Assembly: GCA_022496805.1 (NCBI GenBank)
Contig: CM040085.1
Location: 23,465,811 to 23,529,810, forward strand
DNA length: 64,000 bases
Reading direction: 5' to 3'
Source: Pohlia nutans
Taxonomy: Eukaryota; Streptophyta; Bryopsida; Bryales; Mniaceae
The notes under the pieces are model-generated. The model did no database searches. It was not told the DNA's origin and was given only the letters and a program-made list of their open reading frames with translations. The translations under genes were made by a program, and so were the position numbers. Of the stretch, positions 24,258-35,096 are shown in pieces; within the stretch, counting starts at the first letter, position 1, and each line of letters opens with the position of its first letter.

Positions 24258-24639
24258 TATAGGTGACATGTGCAAGCTTGTGAGATTGAAAAAGGTTGTA
24301 AGCTTGAATGATTACCTTAGGTGTTGAATATTTAAATTTTCTCCCAAAAATGGTTTGGTGCATGGGATCTTTGTGATTTTTTTTTAAGATTGAATTTTTC
24401 ACCATTTAATTTAAAAAAAAAAATTGGTGTTTTAAAAAAAATGTTATTTGCCGGGCCTACCCTCCACTTACTGTATTTGTGTTTGAAATTAAAATTTTAA
24501 AATAAGAATTTAATGATGATTTGTACCATTCTAAATCACAAATGAGTCATAACATTTAGTAGCATGCAATGTCTATGCCATATCCTGCAGTAGATGGTCC
24601 AACATATTCCACACCTAACATGACTTCATTAGTAACTAA

Positions 24640-24845
24640 TTGGATAAGTGGAGTCCCAAGGTGATGACCAAAGTGCATGAAGGAAAGACTAAGGGCATCA
24701 AGGCTACTTAACATTATGGTCTCTGCGAACAATGTCTAATTGGGTTGGCCATGATGTGATCCTAAGTGGCGGGGTTGCATATTGTATCTTCCTATCTTTG
24801 CAATGAAAGAAATTTCCATTTGTGTCAAAAATAGATTAAAAAATG
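24640..24845 (+). mobile_element. Possible LINE-type 3' tail
   Basis: The sequence 'tctttgcaatgaaagaaatt' followed by 'tttgtgtcaaaaat' and an A-rich stretch resembles the tail at 43620-43760. Such endings are familiar from the 3' ends of plant non-LTR retrotransposons. No reverse transcriptase frame survives upstream. Confidence 0.3.
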
Positions 24846-25459
24846 TTTAATTGATGAAATATAGTATTTAACAAAATCAAACCTCCTTTGATAATTGCAA
24901 AACTAATAATTTGGTGGACAAAATTCATCATAAATGCAAATATCTTTGTACGGATTTGAGAAAAAGAATTGAGTCATTTGAATTATTTTTGAAATTTTCA
25001 AGTGAAAAATAATTTTTAGCATGTTGTGTGATACAAAATTTTGAGACTTTAATTTGATCGAACTTGACTTTGGATTTCAATTCAATTTGAGATTAAGCAA
25101 ACAAAGGTTACTAAATGTAACCTTTTATTCCACTTTGGAATTTTGAAAATCTCCTAAATCTAGTGATTAAGTGCAATTCTGAACTGAACGAGGATTATTG
25201 TAGTTACCTGTCAAAACTTTCAAATTCTCAAATAATTTATGATTTATAAGAATGTTTTTGTTTCATGTAAGAAAATTATATACATATATTCAGTTTGTTT
25301 TTAATGGCTGCATTATTTAGAAATAGAATGAGAGATTTGTTTCCACGGTTTAAGGGTCTAATGATAGAATTTAACAACTACATTCTTCATTATTGTACAA
25401 TATAAATATTTATCATAAATGACTCTTTATGACACCCAAATTGTATGGAGCATATTCTT
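24846..25459. other. AT-rich spacer, no feature recognised
   Basis: No inverted-repeat ends or coding-like stretch were found. Confidence 0.3.
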
Positions 25460-25701
25460 GGGAGGTCACTCTTTGTATCTTTTGAGTATCACGTATGAAA
25501 AAGGGTATTTAAAAGTATCATAAAAATTAAAAGTAATTCTTACTATAATTAGTAATATTTTGAGAATATTCTCATTTTAATTCTTGTAATCAATTTTGAG
25601 CATCCTATATTAATAAAAATCATTTCAATTTACTTTCAAAGATTTATTTGGACCCTATTTTTGTTTGCATGTTGTTACGTAATATTTGGAAGTGACCTCC
25701 C
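25460..25701. mobile_element. MITE with GGGAGGTCACT ends
   Basis: Bounded by GGGAGGTCACT and AGTGACCTCCC. A second copy lies in inverse orientation at 31408-31961. No target duplication was resolved. Confidence 0.65.
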
Positions 25702-25851
25702 TAAGAGCATATTCCATGTATATTTTGAGAATATGCCTATGTGACAAAAGGGATTTACTAAACGTATTTGATACTCTGTTGAATGGTTAAGCAAGACATT
25801 TGTGCCTCAAATAGGCACATTGCCTTTTTGAACGTTTTTTGATAGTACTAA

Positions 25852-26214
25852 GGGCCGCTTCACACTATGGCCAAAGGTCAAGAGGCCGTCGATTTCCACC
25901 AATCGGATTGCAAGAAACCAAGAATTTGGGCTCTCAACCCTTCACACTAGAGGCCAAAGTCCAAAGGCCGTCGCCCTTCAAAATGCCTACATGGCAACAC
26001 TTTTTGACCAAGGTTGACAGACTCTCAAAGGAAGTTTGGGTCAAACAGGAATAGAAACCCAAGCAATGGTCGAGAGGCCGTGGATTTTTTTTCATAAAAA
26101 ATCAAAACTATATTTTATTACCTATTTTCAGCCCATTTTTTTGGACTCTCAACAAAGTTTGGCCACTCAATCCCACGGCCTCTCGACTTGGACAGCCATA
26201 GTGTGAAGCGGCCC
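25852..26214. mobile_element. PIF/Harbinger-like MITE, TAA target
   Basis: The ends are GGGCCGCTTCACACTATGGC and its inverse, with a 3-bp duplication TAA at 25849-25851 and 26215-26217. A TWA target with G-rich ends fits PIF/Harbinger. A decayed relative begins at 25, and shorter elements with related ends lie at 34957-35096 and 62394-62532. Confidence 0.82.
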
Positions 26215-26217
26215 TAA

Positions 26218-27612
26218 GAGCACTCATCCCCGTTTAATTGTCTGTCTTGTGCAAAATTCTAATCTTAGTAATGTACACTTTTATTTGATGTAATTCTGGA
26301 CAACATAATTATTTGAAATACAATAATTTCTATTTTATAGATTGATATAATATAAGTGTTTTAATGTGCATACTTCGGAACTTTTTAACAACACTAGCTT
26401 TTGAATTAGTAGGGTTTATGTCGTTGCCAAAATTGCAACAATTATTCCATTGTAAAACCAACAATAACCAAACCAAGGTTAGGACTAGGGTTATATTTTT
26501 AATATTTTTAATCCTCTTTCTATTTTAATGAAAAAAATATTTTGAAGACTTCATGATTTTTGGTAATTATTAAAGGAAATAAAACTTTGAAAAATGAACA
26601 TTACTCCTTTGGTTTGATATTGGAATTGTATGAAACTTTAAATGTGTGCATCTTTTTGTCAAAAGCATTTCCATAGATTCAAAAACACGACCTTTTGTAT
26701 TAAATTATAGATATTTATAGTGTGATGATAGAACAAAACAAACATATGTTTTAACAAAAAAAAACTATTGTGAGGTTATGAAATTTTGAATTAAGGGTGA
26801 TTACAAGAATCATTTGTATCTTCTTTAACTTTTTTGAGCTTCAACTCTAAAGAGCATATGTAAGACATTCTTATTAGAAGACATCTTTACAGTTCAATTT
26901 GAAATAAAAATGCCTAAATATTTTTCAAATGAATTTACAAGAAATTTTTTTGAAAATTTTCTAAAATTAAAATTTTAATACTCTCATATTGTAATTCATT
27001 ATAGCTGGTTGAAACCAGTATGTTTCAATAGTAGTGAAGTTGTTCACACAAGTTTAATTATGGTTTGATAGAGGGGTCTTGAGATCTCTTTGAAAGCAAT
27101 TAAAAGATAATTTTATAAGTTCAAATTTTGCACATTATGCAAAAGATGATTCAATTTTGTACATTATGTACTTTTGGCCAATCATTCCAAAATTCATAAG
27201 ATAATGAGTATTTTTGTATTTTTCATAGAATTAAAATGATAATCTCTATTAAAATCAAAATTAAATATATTTTGACATTATTAGTTAATCCAACCATATC
27301 GATGTCATGAAAAAGTCATCATCTAAAATTTTCATTTGTATGTCAACCCTCAAAGAATGCATTTAATATGCATTTAAAAGCTCAAAACTTTGAAAAATGA
27401 AAGTGCCTCTATGACATATTTGTCTTCACAACCTCTTCTATAATTATGCAATTATTGCACCATATAGGTTGAATTTTGGTATTTGAGAAAGCTTGTTTCT
27501 TAATCCAAAATAATAATAATAAAAAGATAAACTCAAAAAAATATTAGTCCCAGCTCTTGGGGTGTTGCCAAAAATAGCCATCAATAATATTGAAGCCTTG
27601 GGCAGTTAGGGG
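26218..27612. other. AT-rich spacer, no gene recognised
   Basis: Very AT-rich. It ends at an orphan TTAA-element terminus. The rest of that element must lie in this interval, but its left TTAACCC end could not be found. Confidence 0.3.
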
Positions 27613-27616
27613 TTAA
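27590..27616. mobile_element. Orphan right end of a TTAA element
   Basis: The sequence GGGCAGTTAGGGGTTAA matches the right terminus of the 577-bp family (GCAGTTAGGGGTTAA at 13973-13987). The sequence upstream is not clearly that family, so this is a decayed or rearranged copy. Confidence 0.5.
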
Positions 27617-28183
27617 TAAAGTCTATGTTGTTGTAGCAAGAACTTTAATAAACCAATATATACTCAAATTTTTATGGTATCTTTATAACTTAATTTTTTT
27701 TCCTATACATTCAAAGTCTATAAAACTATAAATACAAGCCTCCTTTCTTTGACAGCTTTGTAATGGTGTCTGTCCTATAGGTCATTCTTAAAGGTTGAAA
27801 TGGCGCAAATGAACATGATGGACAGAAAATTGTTTCTAATTACTTCAAGTTGTTTTATAGATTAATTTGTTTCCTTGATTAGTGTACTTATTGAACAACA
27901 TTTTGGCCCTACGGATGTACATAATTCTTTTGAATAAATTTCTATAAACTATGGGATGAAAGTATCTTGTCACTTATTTTTAATTTAAAAAGTGTTCTAA
28001 GAGAGATTTTGTTTACAACACAAGTGAAAATTAAATTTGAAAAAATCACCATGTATAGTATTTTGAATTTCAAAACCGTTACAAAAAAAAGTTTGAAATG
28101 TCAAAATATGATCTCTCGTAAAACTTTATAAGAAACTTTTATTTATGTTACATAAATTTATTGGTGATAATATTTGTACATTT

Positions 28184-28860
28184 ATCCCCTGGAGGGTGTA
28201 CATTTCATTAAAACCTAAAATCATATGCGTTTGCATCATAATTAAAAAACCCCCTATACACAAGTTTTTCTTTATAAATGGAATTAAGCAATACACATAC
28301 AATTACAATGATAAAAAAATAAATGGCAATATGTATACACAAAAACAAATCCCTTCATATATAGTCTTTAACATAATTTTATATACAAATATACTTTTAA
28401 CTATCAATCAACCCTTACCATATGTGTAATATTGAAAAACCTTAGCTTTCATTGACTAAGTCATTGAATACTTTTTTCATTGCCTAAATGTAACTTATAG
28501 GTGTTTAATTCTGCAATATACGTCATAGTAGCTAATGCAATTACTGTTTCCAAGACTACCATCAAATAATTAGTAAAATCATATGTACACTTGTTAGCAA
28601 GGTTCTTGTGAAGCGACAAGATAATGAGAAAGTCAAAAAATTGTTCATCCTAGTTTCATCCAATATAAAAGATATGCTTTAAAGTCCACTGATATCACCA
28701 TACAAATAAAAATTATGTTTTATATTTAAAAGGGCCCTCCATATATGTACGTAGTTATAAATTATAATATGTATAGCATACATATACTTTGTACGACAAT
28801 GTTCAAATTAATACCCCTTTTGTGCATTCACGTATACTTTCACGCATTCACAAATCTTGG
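28184..28860. repeat. hAT-like relative of 34273-34541
   Basis: The segment 'aataccccttttgtgcattc' followed by 'acgtatacttt' is repeated in inverse orientation inside the 8-bp-flanked element at 34273-34541. Its other side begins CCCCTGGAGGGTGTAC, like that element's terminus. The boundaries are approximate. Confidence 0.45.
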
Positions 28861-28990
28861 TTGATTGTTCATTTTTTTGAAATAGAGATGTGCTCAAAAA
28901 TATCCTTTCCCAATGAAATGTATTATCTAATGAGCAATTTCACTTCAAATTTGATAAAAATTACACCTCTAAATGCTAATAATGGGGGAT

Positions 28991-29773
28991 TTAACCCCTA
29001 ACCGTCCCGACGTCCATATTTTGGACGTTTTTGGGGGTACATTCACCTTCAAAGAGCTGTAACTTTTGCAAAGAGTGTCCGTTTTTTATGAAATTTTGGG
29101 ACCCTCCCCCCACTCCCCCCTCCCCCCCCCTCCCCCCTCATGATGTAAGGAATGAGTGGTAAAAATTTCAGATCAAATTTTTGTGCATTTTTTATGACTG
29201 CAACTTCGGGGGCTTGTATCTCCTTCATCCCATGTTCGTTTTCAACAAAAATTATTGGGTTGGATTTCCCTTGGAGTCTAGTTATCATGATCAAATTTTC
29301 ATGTCAATCCATGTTGTTCTGAATGTTTGGGAGCCATTTTAGTGCACAGGTCTAGTTTGGACACTTTTGCTTTTGGGATCAAAACAGTCACTTTTTGGGC
29401 TACTTTTTGACATTGCAAGGCCATTTTAGGGCACATTAATTTTTTTTCATGAGTTTTTGGTACCAATGTGTTTATATGATGATTTTGAACTACTTTATAG
29501 TTGAAAGTTTTTTCATTTGAGTGATTTTGAAAATGAATTTCACCTCTAACTGTGTTGCTAGGAAAATTTCAGCATCCTTTTTTTACACTAAAACACTATG
29601 ATCTTGCAATCTATATGGCCAAATGACTCCAAATTTGATCTGCATGATCTACAACATGTATATTATAAGACTGTACAGTTGAGATTCCTATACATCACTT
29701 ACATTTAAACCTATAACACATCAAAAAAATGATGATTTTAAGCCCAAAAAAGCTAGGGACGCTTAGGGGTTAA
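28991..29773. mobile_element. TTAA element, 790-bp family, inverted copy
   Basis: Begins TTAACCCCTAACCGTCCC and ends GGGACGCTTAGGGGTTAA. A seven-pair hairpin (ACGTCCA/TGGACGT) lies just inside the left end. It is the reverse complement of 7270-8084 throughout. This copy alone has a C-rich expansion at 29102-29138. Confidence 0.87.
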
Positions 29774-30662
29774 GCAACATTTTTCTTACTAAAAAATATG
29801 CATCCAACATAGAGATGTTCACATATGAAAATAATAAGCACCTCAATTTTTTCCATTTTTTTGGTTGTTTTTAACACTTCTTAGCACATTTTGTTTCATT
29901 TTTATTCACTCCAACTAACATTTTTTTCTCCAATCGAGGAAGAGAATTCCTAATCATAGTATCCTCCAATCCAACTTTTGATTTGATTTGAATTTTTTTT
30001 TCTATAAATTTTAATTAGAAAATTTTAAATTTGGTTTTAAAGTTTTAAATGTGAAGATCTTCTCAAGAAAAGCTTATTTTTTCCTTTAAACAATCCATAG
30101 CATCATCTTCATGTTGTGAGCTTTCCAAGCATATAAAAAGATTATAGAATTTGGAACAAAATGAACATAACACAAGTTAGTTCTTTTGGGAATGAATCTT
30201 TTTGAGCCGAAATATATCTTCAATTCAAAGAAAAAGACAAAGAAGAAGAAAAGATGCTAATACCATCAATGTTTGTGATTGGAAGTAGAAAAAAGAAGGG
30301 GTGAAAATCAATTTTGGCTCTATAATGCAAGGATGAATTTTGAAGCAAATATGTCACTTTTTTGTCAGTTGGTTAAAAAAAGTTAAAACTCATAAACCTT
30401 TTGGAGCATTTTGATCAACCAAAAAGTACATATCTAAACATGCAAGAGTCAATGAATTTTAGATCCTCTCTACACTCAAGTTAAAGATTATGAGGTCCTT
30501 TTTGCTACACCCTAAAGTTTTGCTTGACATTATTACTATATTTCTTCTTTGGACAAGCTATTAGAATTTAAAAAAATCTAATGAAGGCTGTGAGAGAAAG
30601 TGGGTGAAAATATAATCTTGGTATTTTAAAAATGGTTTTCTATTTAGATTGGGATTTGACTA
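29774..30662. other. AT-rich spacer, no feature recognised
   Basis: No bounded repeat or reading frame with coding character was found. Confidence 0.3.
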
Positions 30663-30727
30663 CACTAGTAAAAAAAAGGGGTATTTGGGCAAAAGTTGGT
30701 GTTCAAGTGTCCCTTTTTTTACTAGTA
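30663..30727. mobile_element. Miniature CACTA-like palindrome, 65 bp
   Basis: CACTAGTAAAAAAAGGG pairs with CCCTTTTTTTACTAGT. It is very short, with no clear 3-bp duplication. It may be a deletion derivative of a CACTA MITE. Confidence 0.5.
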
Positions 30728-31029
30728 ATAGATAGGTTTTTAGAGCTTCTCCACTAGTTGGCTCAATGGCCACGACAAGTTAACTGTAGCTTCACTATAG
30801 ATACAAAATGTGCTCCGCTGACCTTCCGCCAACGCTATATTTCTAGAACTTCATTCCATCCCATGCTTCTCTTCATGGAGGCTCCAGAGACGTCTATAAG
30901 CTTTGCAGGGGCATTGGTGTAGAAAAACAAGAGGTGTTTATGAAGATAGGAGTTTTACTAATGCAAATGAAATTAGAGCTCTCCACCCAACCGTAGAGGT
31001 ATGATCAACATATGATCAAGAGCCTCACT

Positions 31030-31215
31030 TCCGAGCTCTTATATAATGGTCTAAGTGACTTAGACCATTCACACCAAGTGTGAACACACGTAGTCAATTA
31101 CCTACAAGACTACGGTTCTTGTTGTGGTTATTAATTACCACCATAACGGCTATTACTGCCATAACGGCTATGACCACTATGACGGCTACTACGGCAACTA
31201 CGGCTACGCCGCCTA
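31030..31215. repeat. Palindrome and short degenerate tandem repeats
   Basis: A palindrome (TGGTCTAAGTGACTTAGACCA, arms TGGTCTAAGT/ACTTAGACCA) lies near 31047-31067. It is followed at about 31136-31208 by repeating 'ataacggctat' and 'tacggcaac' units. One frame of the array reads as a Tyr/Gly/His-rich stretch and another as Thr/Ala-rich; neither is part of a longer frame. Confidence 0.4.
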
Positions 31216-31407
31216 CAAGTTGTTAACTAAGAACTTTGTCAAAATACATAACTAACACATGTTCTAATAGGAATTATTAACAAAGTAAATGTACTTCTAA
31301 CAATTGGAATAGTAATGTGATTCAACTCCAACTGATTTGGTCCCAATTTGGTAGCTCGGATTCTTTGTTTGGCCATTGTTGGCGTGGAAGCAAACATTAT
31401 TGGCTCA

Positions 31408-31961
31408 GGGAGGTCACTTCCAAATAGTATTACGTAACAACGTGCAAAAAATATAGGGTCTAAATAAATCTTTGAAGATAAGTTTTATAAATGAACTACA
31501 TTAATATAGGCTGCTCAAAATTAATTACAAAAATAAAAATGAAAATATTATTGAAATATTACTAATTATAGTTAGAATCAACTAGGCATCCGCTTCTCTT
31601 TGCACTATCAGTGACAAAATGAAAGGTTATGAAATTGAATAAGATGTAAAAGACTAGAATACTTCACATAATGGTCTCTAAGGGCGGAATGGAATAGTCA
31701 TGGGAAGACCAAATTCAAGGATGAGAAGGCTAGGCTACATTATAGAAAACCCAACCTAGAATTGTCGAATGCCGCTCCGCTCGTTCGCTCACTTACAAAC
31801 CCTACAATTGTTGAAAAGCCACAAGTGGAACCTATAGTTGTCAATACCATTTTTTTAAACCAACTTCAACCTACGGTCATCACTGGAATGTTTTTTTAGG
31901 GTACTTTTAAATATTCTTTTTTCATGTACGTGACACTCAAAAGATACAAGAGTAACCTCCC
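31408..31961. mobile_element. GGGAGGT-end MITE, inverted and interrupted
   Basis: The ends are GGGAGGTCACTTCC and AGTAACCTCCC. Both outer portions match 25460-25701 in reverse complement, but about 300 bp between roughly 31583 and 31885 has no counterpart there and is probably a later insertion. Confidence 0.55.
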
Positions 31962-32607
31962 CAAGACTGTTGGTGGGGGACTCAGTTGGCGTTGGAGAAA
32001 TGAGAGATTGCGTTACTATTTATGGTTGGCGTTGGTTCAGAAATTTATCCAATCTAATGGAAGAGGTCTAATTTACAACAATTAGTTTACATTAGTCCCA
32101 AATGTCCATATACACGACTACTATCTACTTGCATGATCTATCATCCATCTCATATACTAATTAAAGTGCAATTATGATGTACTCAAATACATTGTATACT
32201 CAAGTACAAAGGGATATTCAAATACATTGGTGTAGTGAAATACAACAGTTATCACATGTTTACACCAAAATATATATGCAAAATAGATGATCGCAGTGGA
32301 ACTTTACGTCATTTAGAGGTTTAAACTTCCTATTGTTTACTTTTTCATTTTCATGATAGTTACAAGGAGGATATCTTTCTATTATCTTTACATTAGAAAA
32401 TCAAAAAATAATTTCAAATAGAAGAACTCTCACAACCCTGTGGTCACTTGAGAATTTTTATAATTAAAGTCACTATACCTCAAAGTGACCATTTACTGAA
32501 ATGTGTCTCTATCTACTGAAGTTTGGCATTTTTTTCTTGAAATATCACACTGCAATAGATAGGTGTAAACACATTTCAGTAATCGGTGGCTTTAAAGTAT
32601 AGTTACC
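31962..32607. other. Spacer, no feature recognised
   Basis: AT-rich. No gene or repeat boundary was found. Confidence 0.3.
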
Positions 32608-32676
32608 TTAATCCTTAAAGGCCCTTGGGGTCCCTCTCTATAACCCGTATTTGGTCTTATATTTTTTCAATTGTGG

Positions 32677-32717
<41 letters not shown>

Positions 32718-32865
32718 TTGTGATATATTGTTATATACATATTATCGTGATCGTTAATTTTACTTTGAATTGAAAAGTGTTTGGTCATTGTTATTTGGAT
32801 GAAATACCACCAAATACATGATATACTATACAGCTGCAAAGGGCTTTTAGGCTGTTTACATGTTG
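32608..32865. mobile_element. TTAA element, microsatellite-bearing family, decayed right end
   Basis: Begins TTAATCCTTAAAGGCCC, and the interior matches 41415 and the host at 33671. It contains an (AT)n run at about 32682-32714. The right end (GGGCTTTTAGGCTGTT) has lost the GGGTTAA. Confidence 0.6.
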
Positions 32866-32898
32866 ACAGGTTTGAAAACTCACTAATTCAATTTTGCT

Positions 32899-33095
32899 CA
32901 CTAGTAGCAGACCTGTCGTTTTTCATTCCCCTTTTTGTGAGAACAGTGAACAATGGTTGAATATCATGCTTATATTTTTGTCATCTTGTGACCAAAACCA
33001 CTCACCAGCACTCACACAACCCCATGTGCATGGCGCGGTTTCATTCCTTTTTCAATTATAATAAGTGAAAGAAGACTACACATCTCCTACTAGCG
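32899..33095. mobile_element. CACTA-type MITE, copy 1
   Basis: The ends are CACTAGTAGCAGACCTGTCG and a mutated TAGCG, flanked by a 3-bp duplication GCT (32896-32898 and 33096-33098). It is homologous to the element at 52540-52732 in reverse orientation. Confidence 0.78.
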
Positions 33096-33194
33096 GCTGG
33101 CTTTCAAAAAATAATTCCAAATCCGTGTGTGAAATCTGGAGAGGCAAGGGACTTGCCGACGTTCGGCTCAACCGAAGGACATAATCAGCTATCA

Positions 33195-33655
33195 GTCCTG
33201 AAACTCCCTTTTCGGAGGTTCAGTCCTTACACGAGGTCGCACATTATAATGGACGGTACTCACATTAGCTGGGACATCATCATCACTCAGTGTTTGATGT
33301 ATGTGAGCAATTAGGTGCAAATTAAACAAGTCTATCTGATTCTCTCTCGTTGGTTGAGGACTTGGCTGGTGGCCATGTCCCATACTACTCATTCATACAA
33401 GAGCAATTATATCACAATCTTAAGAAATCCCCGTAGCAGTAATGGACGACGCGGAAAAAGGACCATTCGATCAATTGGTGCACGATCTTGCAAATGAATG
33501 AGATTAGTGACGAACAACTGAATTATTACACACAATCTCAAGCTTAAGATCTGGCAAGACTTTCAGTGGTACAACCTACCCGTATCTTAGCAAATCAGAT
33601 TCTTACAAGAACAAATGAACTCATGCTGCACAGCTCCTCTACCATATTCATTCTT
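33195..33655 (+). pseudogene. Possible decayed coding relic, family unknown
   Basis: Between the CACTA MITE and the next TTAA element, plus-strand frames join into a plausible but broken protein. One frame reads about 95 codons, with in-frame TAG and TAA, through segments such as SDSLSLVEDLAGGHVPYYSF. After a frameshift near 33430 it continues as MDDAEKGPFDQLVHDLANE. After another shift it continues as a stretch containing LSVVQPTRILANQILTRTN. Both in-frame stops could be C-to-T changes of glutamine codons, as in methylated DNA. I recognise no family. Open frames on the opposite strand make chance composition possible. Confidence 0.3.
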
Positions 33656-33677
33656 CAATGAAATTGAAGATTAACCC

Positions 33678-34224
33678 TTAACCCCTAAACGTCCCAGCGT
33701 CCAGGTTCTGGACGTTTGTTGGTCAAACCCAATTTTGATCTTGAAGATGACTTTTGTTGCTAATACACCCAACTGAGAAAATGAAGTTTATTAAGTCTAG
33801 TTTGTACTCCACTTTTCAAATCTTAAAAATTCCAATTATTGAGTATTTAATTGCTTGTGCAAGCTTTGTAGCTCAAGGTTTGAATTACACTACATAGGAT
33901 GTTCACCTTTCGAATTTCAAAATTTAAATAAAAAATTTCTATGGAAAACATATCATGTGATTCTCCATTGTAATTTGTACCTGCTTACAAAAAAATATTA
34001 AATTTTTAAAGCTTTTTTGTAATAAAATTTATTTTTTGAAGTATTTGACTTAAAAATTTGTTAAAAAGGCCGTATTAAATCAAAAAAATCTGAAAATTTC
34101 AAGACTGATAGGAAACATTCAATTCCATGCATGAAAAATATTACAAAATATATTTTGATAAATCTTGAAGGCTAAATTGTGTAGTTTGACTTTCCTACAA
34201 AGGAGTGGTACGTTTAAGGGTTAA
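33678..34224. mobile_element. TTAA element, 547 bp, inside another element's terminus
   Basis: Begins TTAACCCCTAAACGTCCC and ends ACGTTTAAGGGTTAA. A seven-pair hairpin (CGTCCAG/CTGGACG) lies just inside the left end. The interior has no second copy here. It occupies the TTAA inside the host's own left inverted repeat. Confidence 0.83.
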
Positions 34225-34272
34225 AAGGTCCTTGGGGTCCCTCTCTACAACCCGCATGTAGCCCTATAATTA

Positions 34273-34541
34273 CCCAGGGATGCACTGTACTAAACATGTA
34301 TGAGTATACGTGAGTGCACAGAAGGGGTATTAATTTGAACACTGTCGTATTACGTATACATACAATAAACACATTTGGAACTGAAAACATTCACGTATAC
34401 TTACATTAAACTTATATTTAAAACGGAATATATTTATATACAGAGGTATTCATACATATAATCTCTCGTATACAAGGGGGTTTTTAGAAGGGGTCATGAA
34501 TGCACGTGATTCTCAAACATAATGCAGAGTGCACCCCCAGG
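34273..34541. mobile_element. hAT-type MITE, 8-bp target duplication
   Basis: Flanked by perfect TATAATTA duplications at 34265-34272 and 34542-34549. The ends are CCCAGGGATGCACT and the inverse of CCTGGGGGTGCACT. The uninterrupted host sequence in sister copies (near 32660 and 41470) confirms the insertion point. The interior relates to 28184-28860. Confidence 0.83.
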
Positions 34542-34718
34542 TATAATTATTCAATTGTAGTTTAATATATGAATTGTGATATATTTTTATATACATATTA
34601 TCATGATTATTAATTTTACTTTGTACTGAAAAGTGTTTGGTCATTGTTATTTTGATGTAATACTACCGAATACAGAATATGCTTTACGGCCGTAAAAGGC
34701 TTTCGGGCCGTTCAAGGG

Positions 34719-34943
34719 TTAGAGGTCCCTTGGAGATAGTAGATACGTTAGTGTATATTTGGCATGATTGTTGTAAGTATGAAGCTCCAATTTGGGACCC
34801 AGTAGCTCATTGGAACCATGGCAACATGAATTTCAACTTTACTTTTGATTTTAGAGATTAGAAGTGAGGAACCATTCTAAATACAACAAAATATTGTTCT
34901 ATTTTACTGGTTAGAGCGGGCTTTCTGGACCTTCAAGGGTTAA
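34719..34943. mobile_element. TTAA element, 230-bp family, inverted copy
   Basis: Reverse complement of 19975-20205 with moderate divergence. It ends GGACCTTCAAGGGTTAA, and its left target copy has become TTAG, shared with the preceding element. Confidence 0.75.
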
Positions 34944-34956
34944 AAATTGACTCTAA

Positions 34957-35096
34957 GGGCCTATCTACATGTGAGTCCCGTCCCAACTAGACTTACAATG
35001 ATTAGCCAAAAAAAGTTGTAGTAGGTTGATTTAGGCATTTAAATGGAAATGTGGGTAGAATGTGGGCAAAGACAGTTTTCACATGGAATTAGGCTC
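34957..35096. mobile_element. Small Harbinger-like MITE, TAA target
   Basis: GGGCCTATCTACATGTGAG and the near-inverse TTCACATGGAATTAGGCTC, flanked on both sides by TAA (34954-34956 and 35097-35099). It is 140 bp long. Confidence 0.6.

Larger units (their letters stand above)
33671..34722. mobile_element. TTAA element of the microsatellite family, doubly interrupted
   Basis: The left end TTAACCC is followed seven bases later by an internal TTAA that has been hit by the element at 33678-34224. The rest, from AAGGTCCTTGGGGTCCC, continues to a hAT MITE at 34273 and ends CCGTTCAAGGGTTAG. Without both insertions it is about 230 bp. A palindrome, TTTACGGCCGTAAA, lies just inside the right end. Confidence 0.8.

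Noticed and set aside
28145..28429. 94-codon frame in AT-rich DNA
   Set aside because: Rich in Ile, Lys and Asn as expected from composition alone; overlaps the hAT-like repeat.
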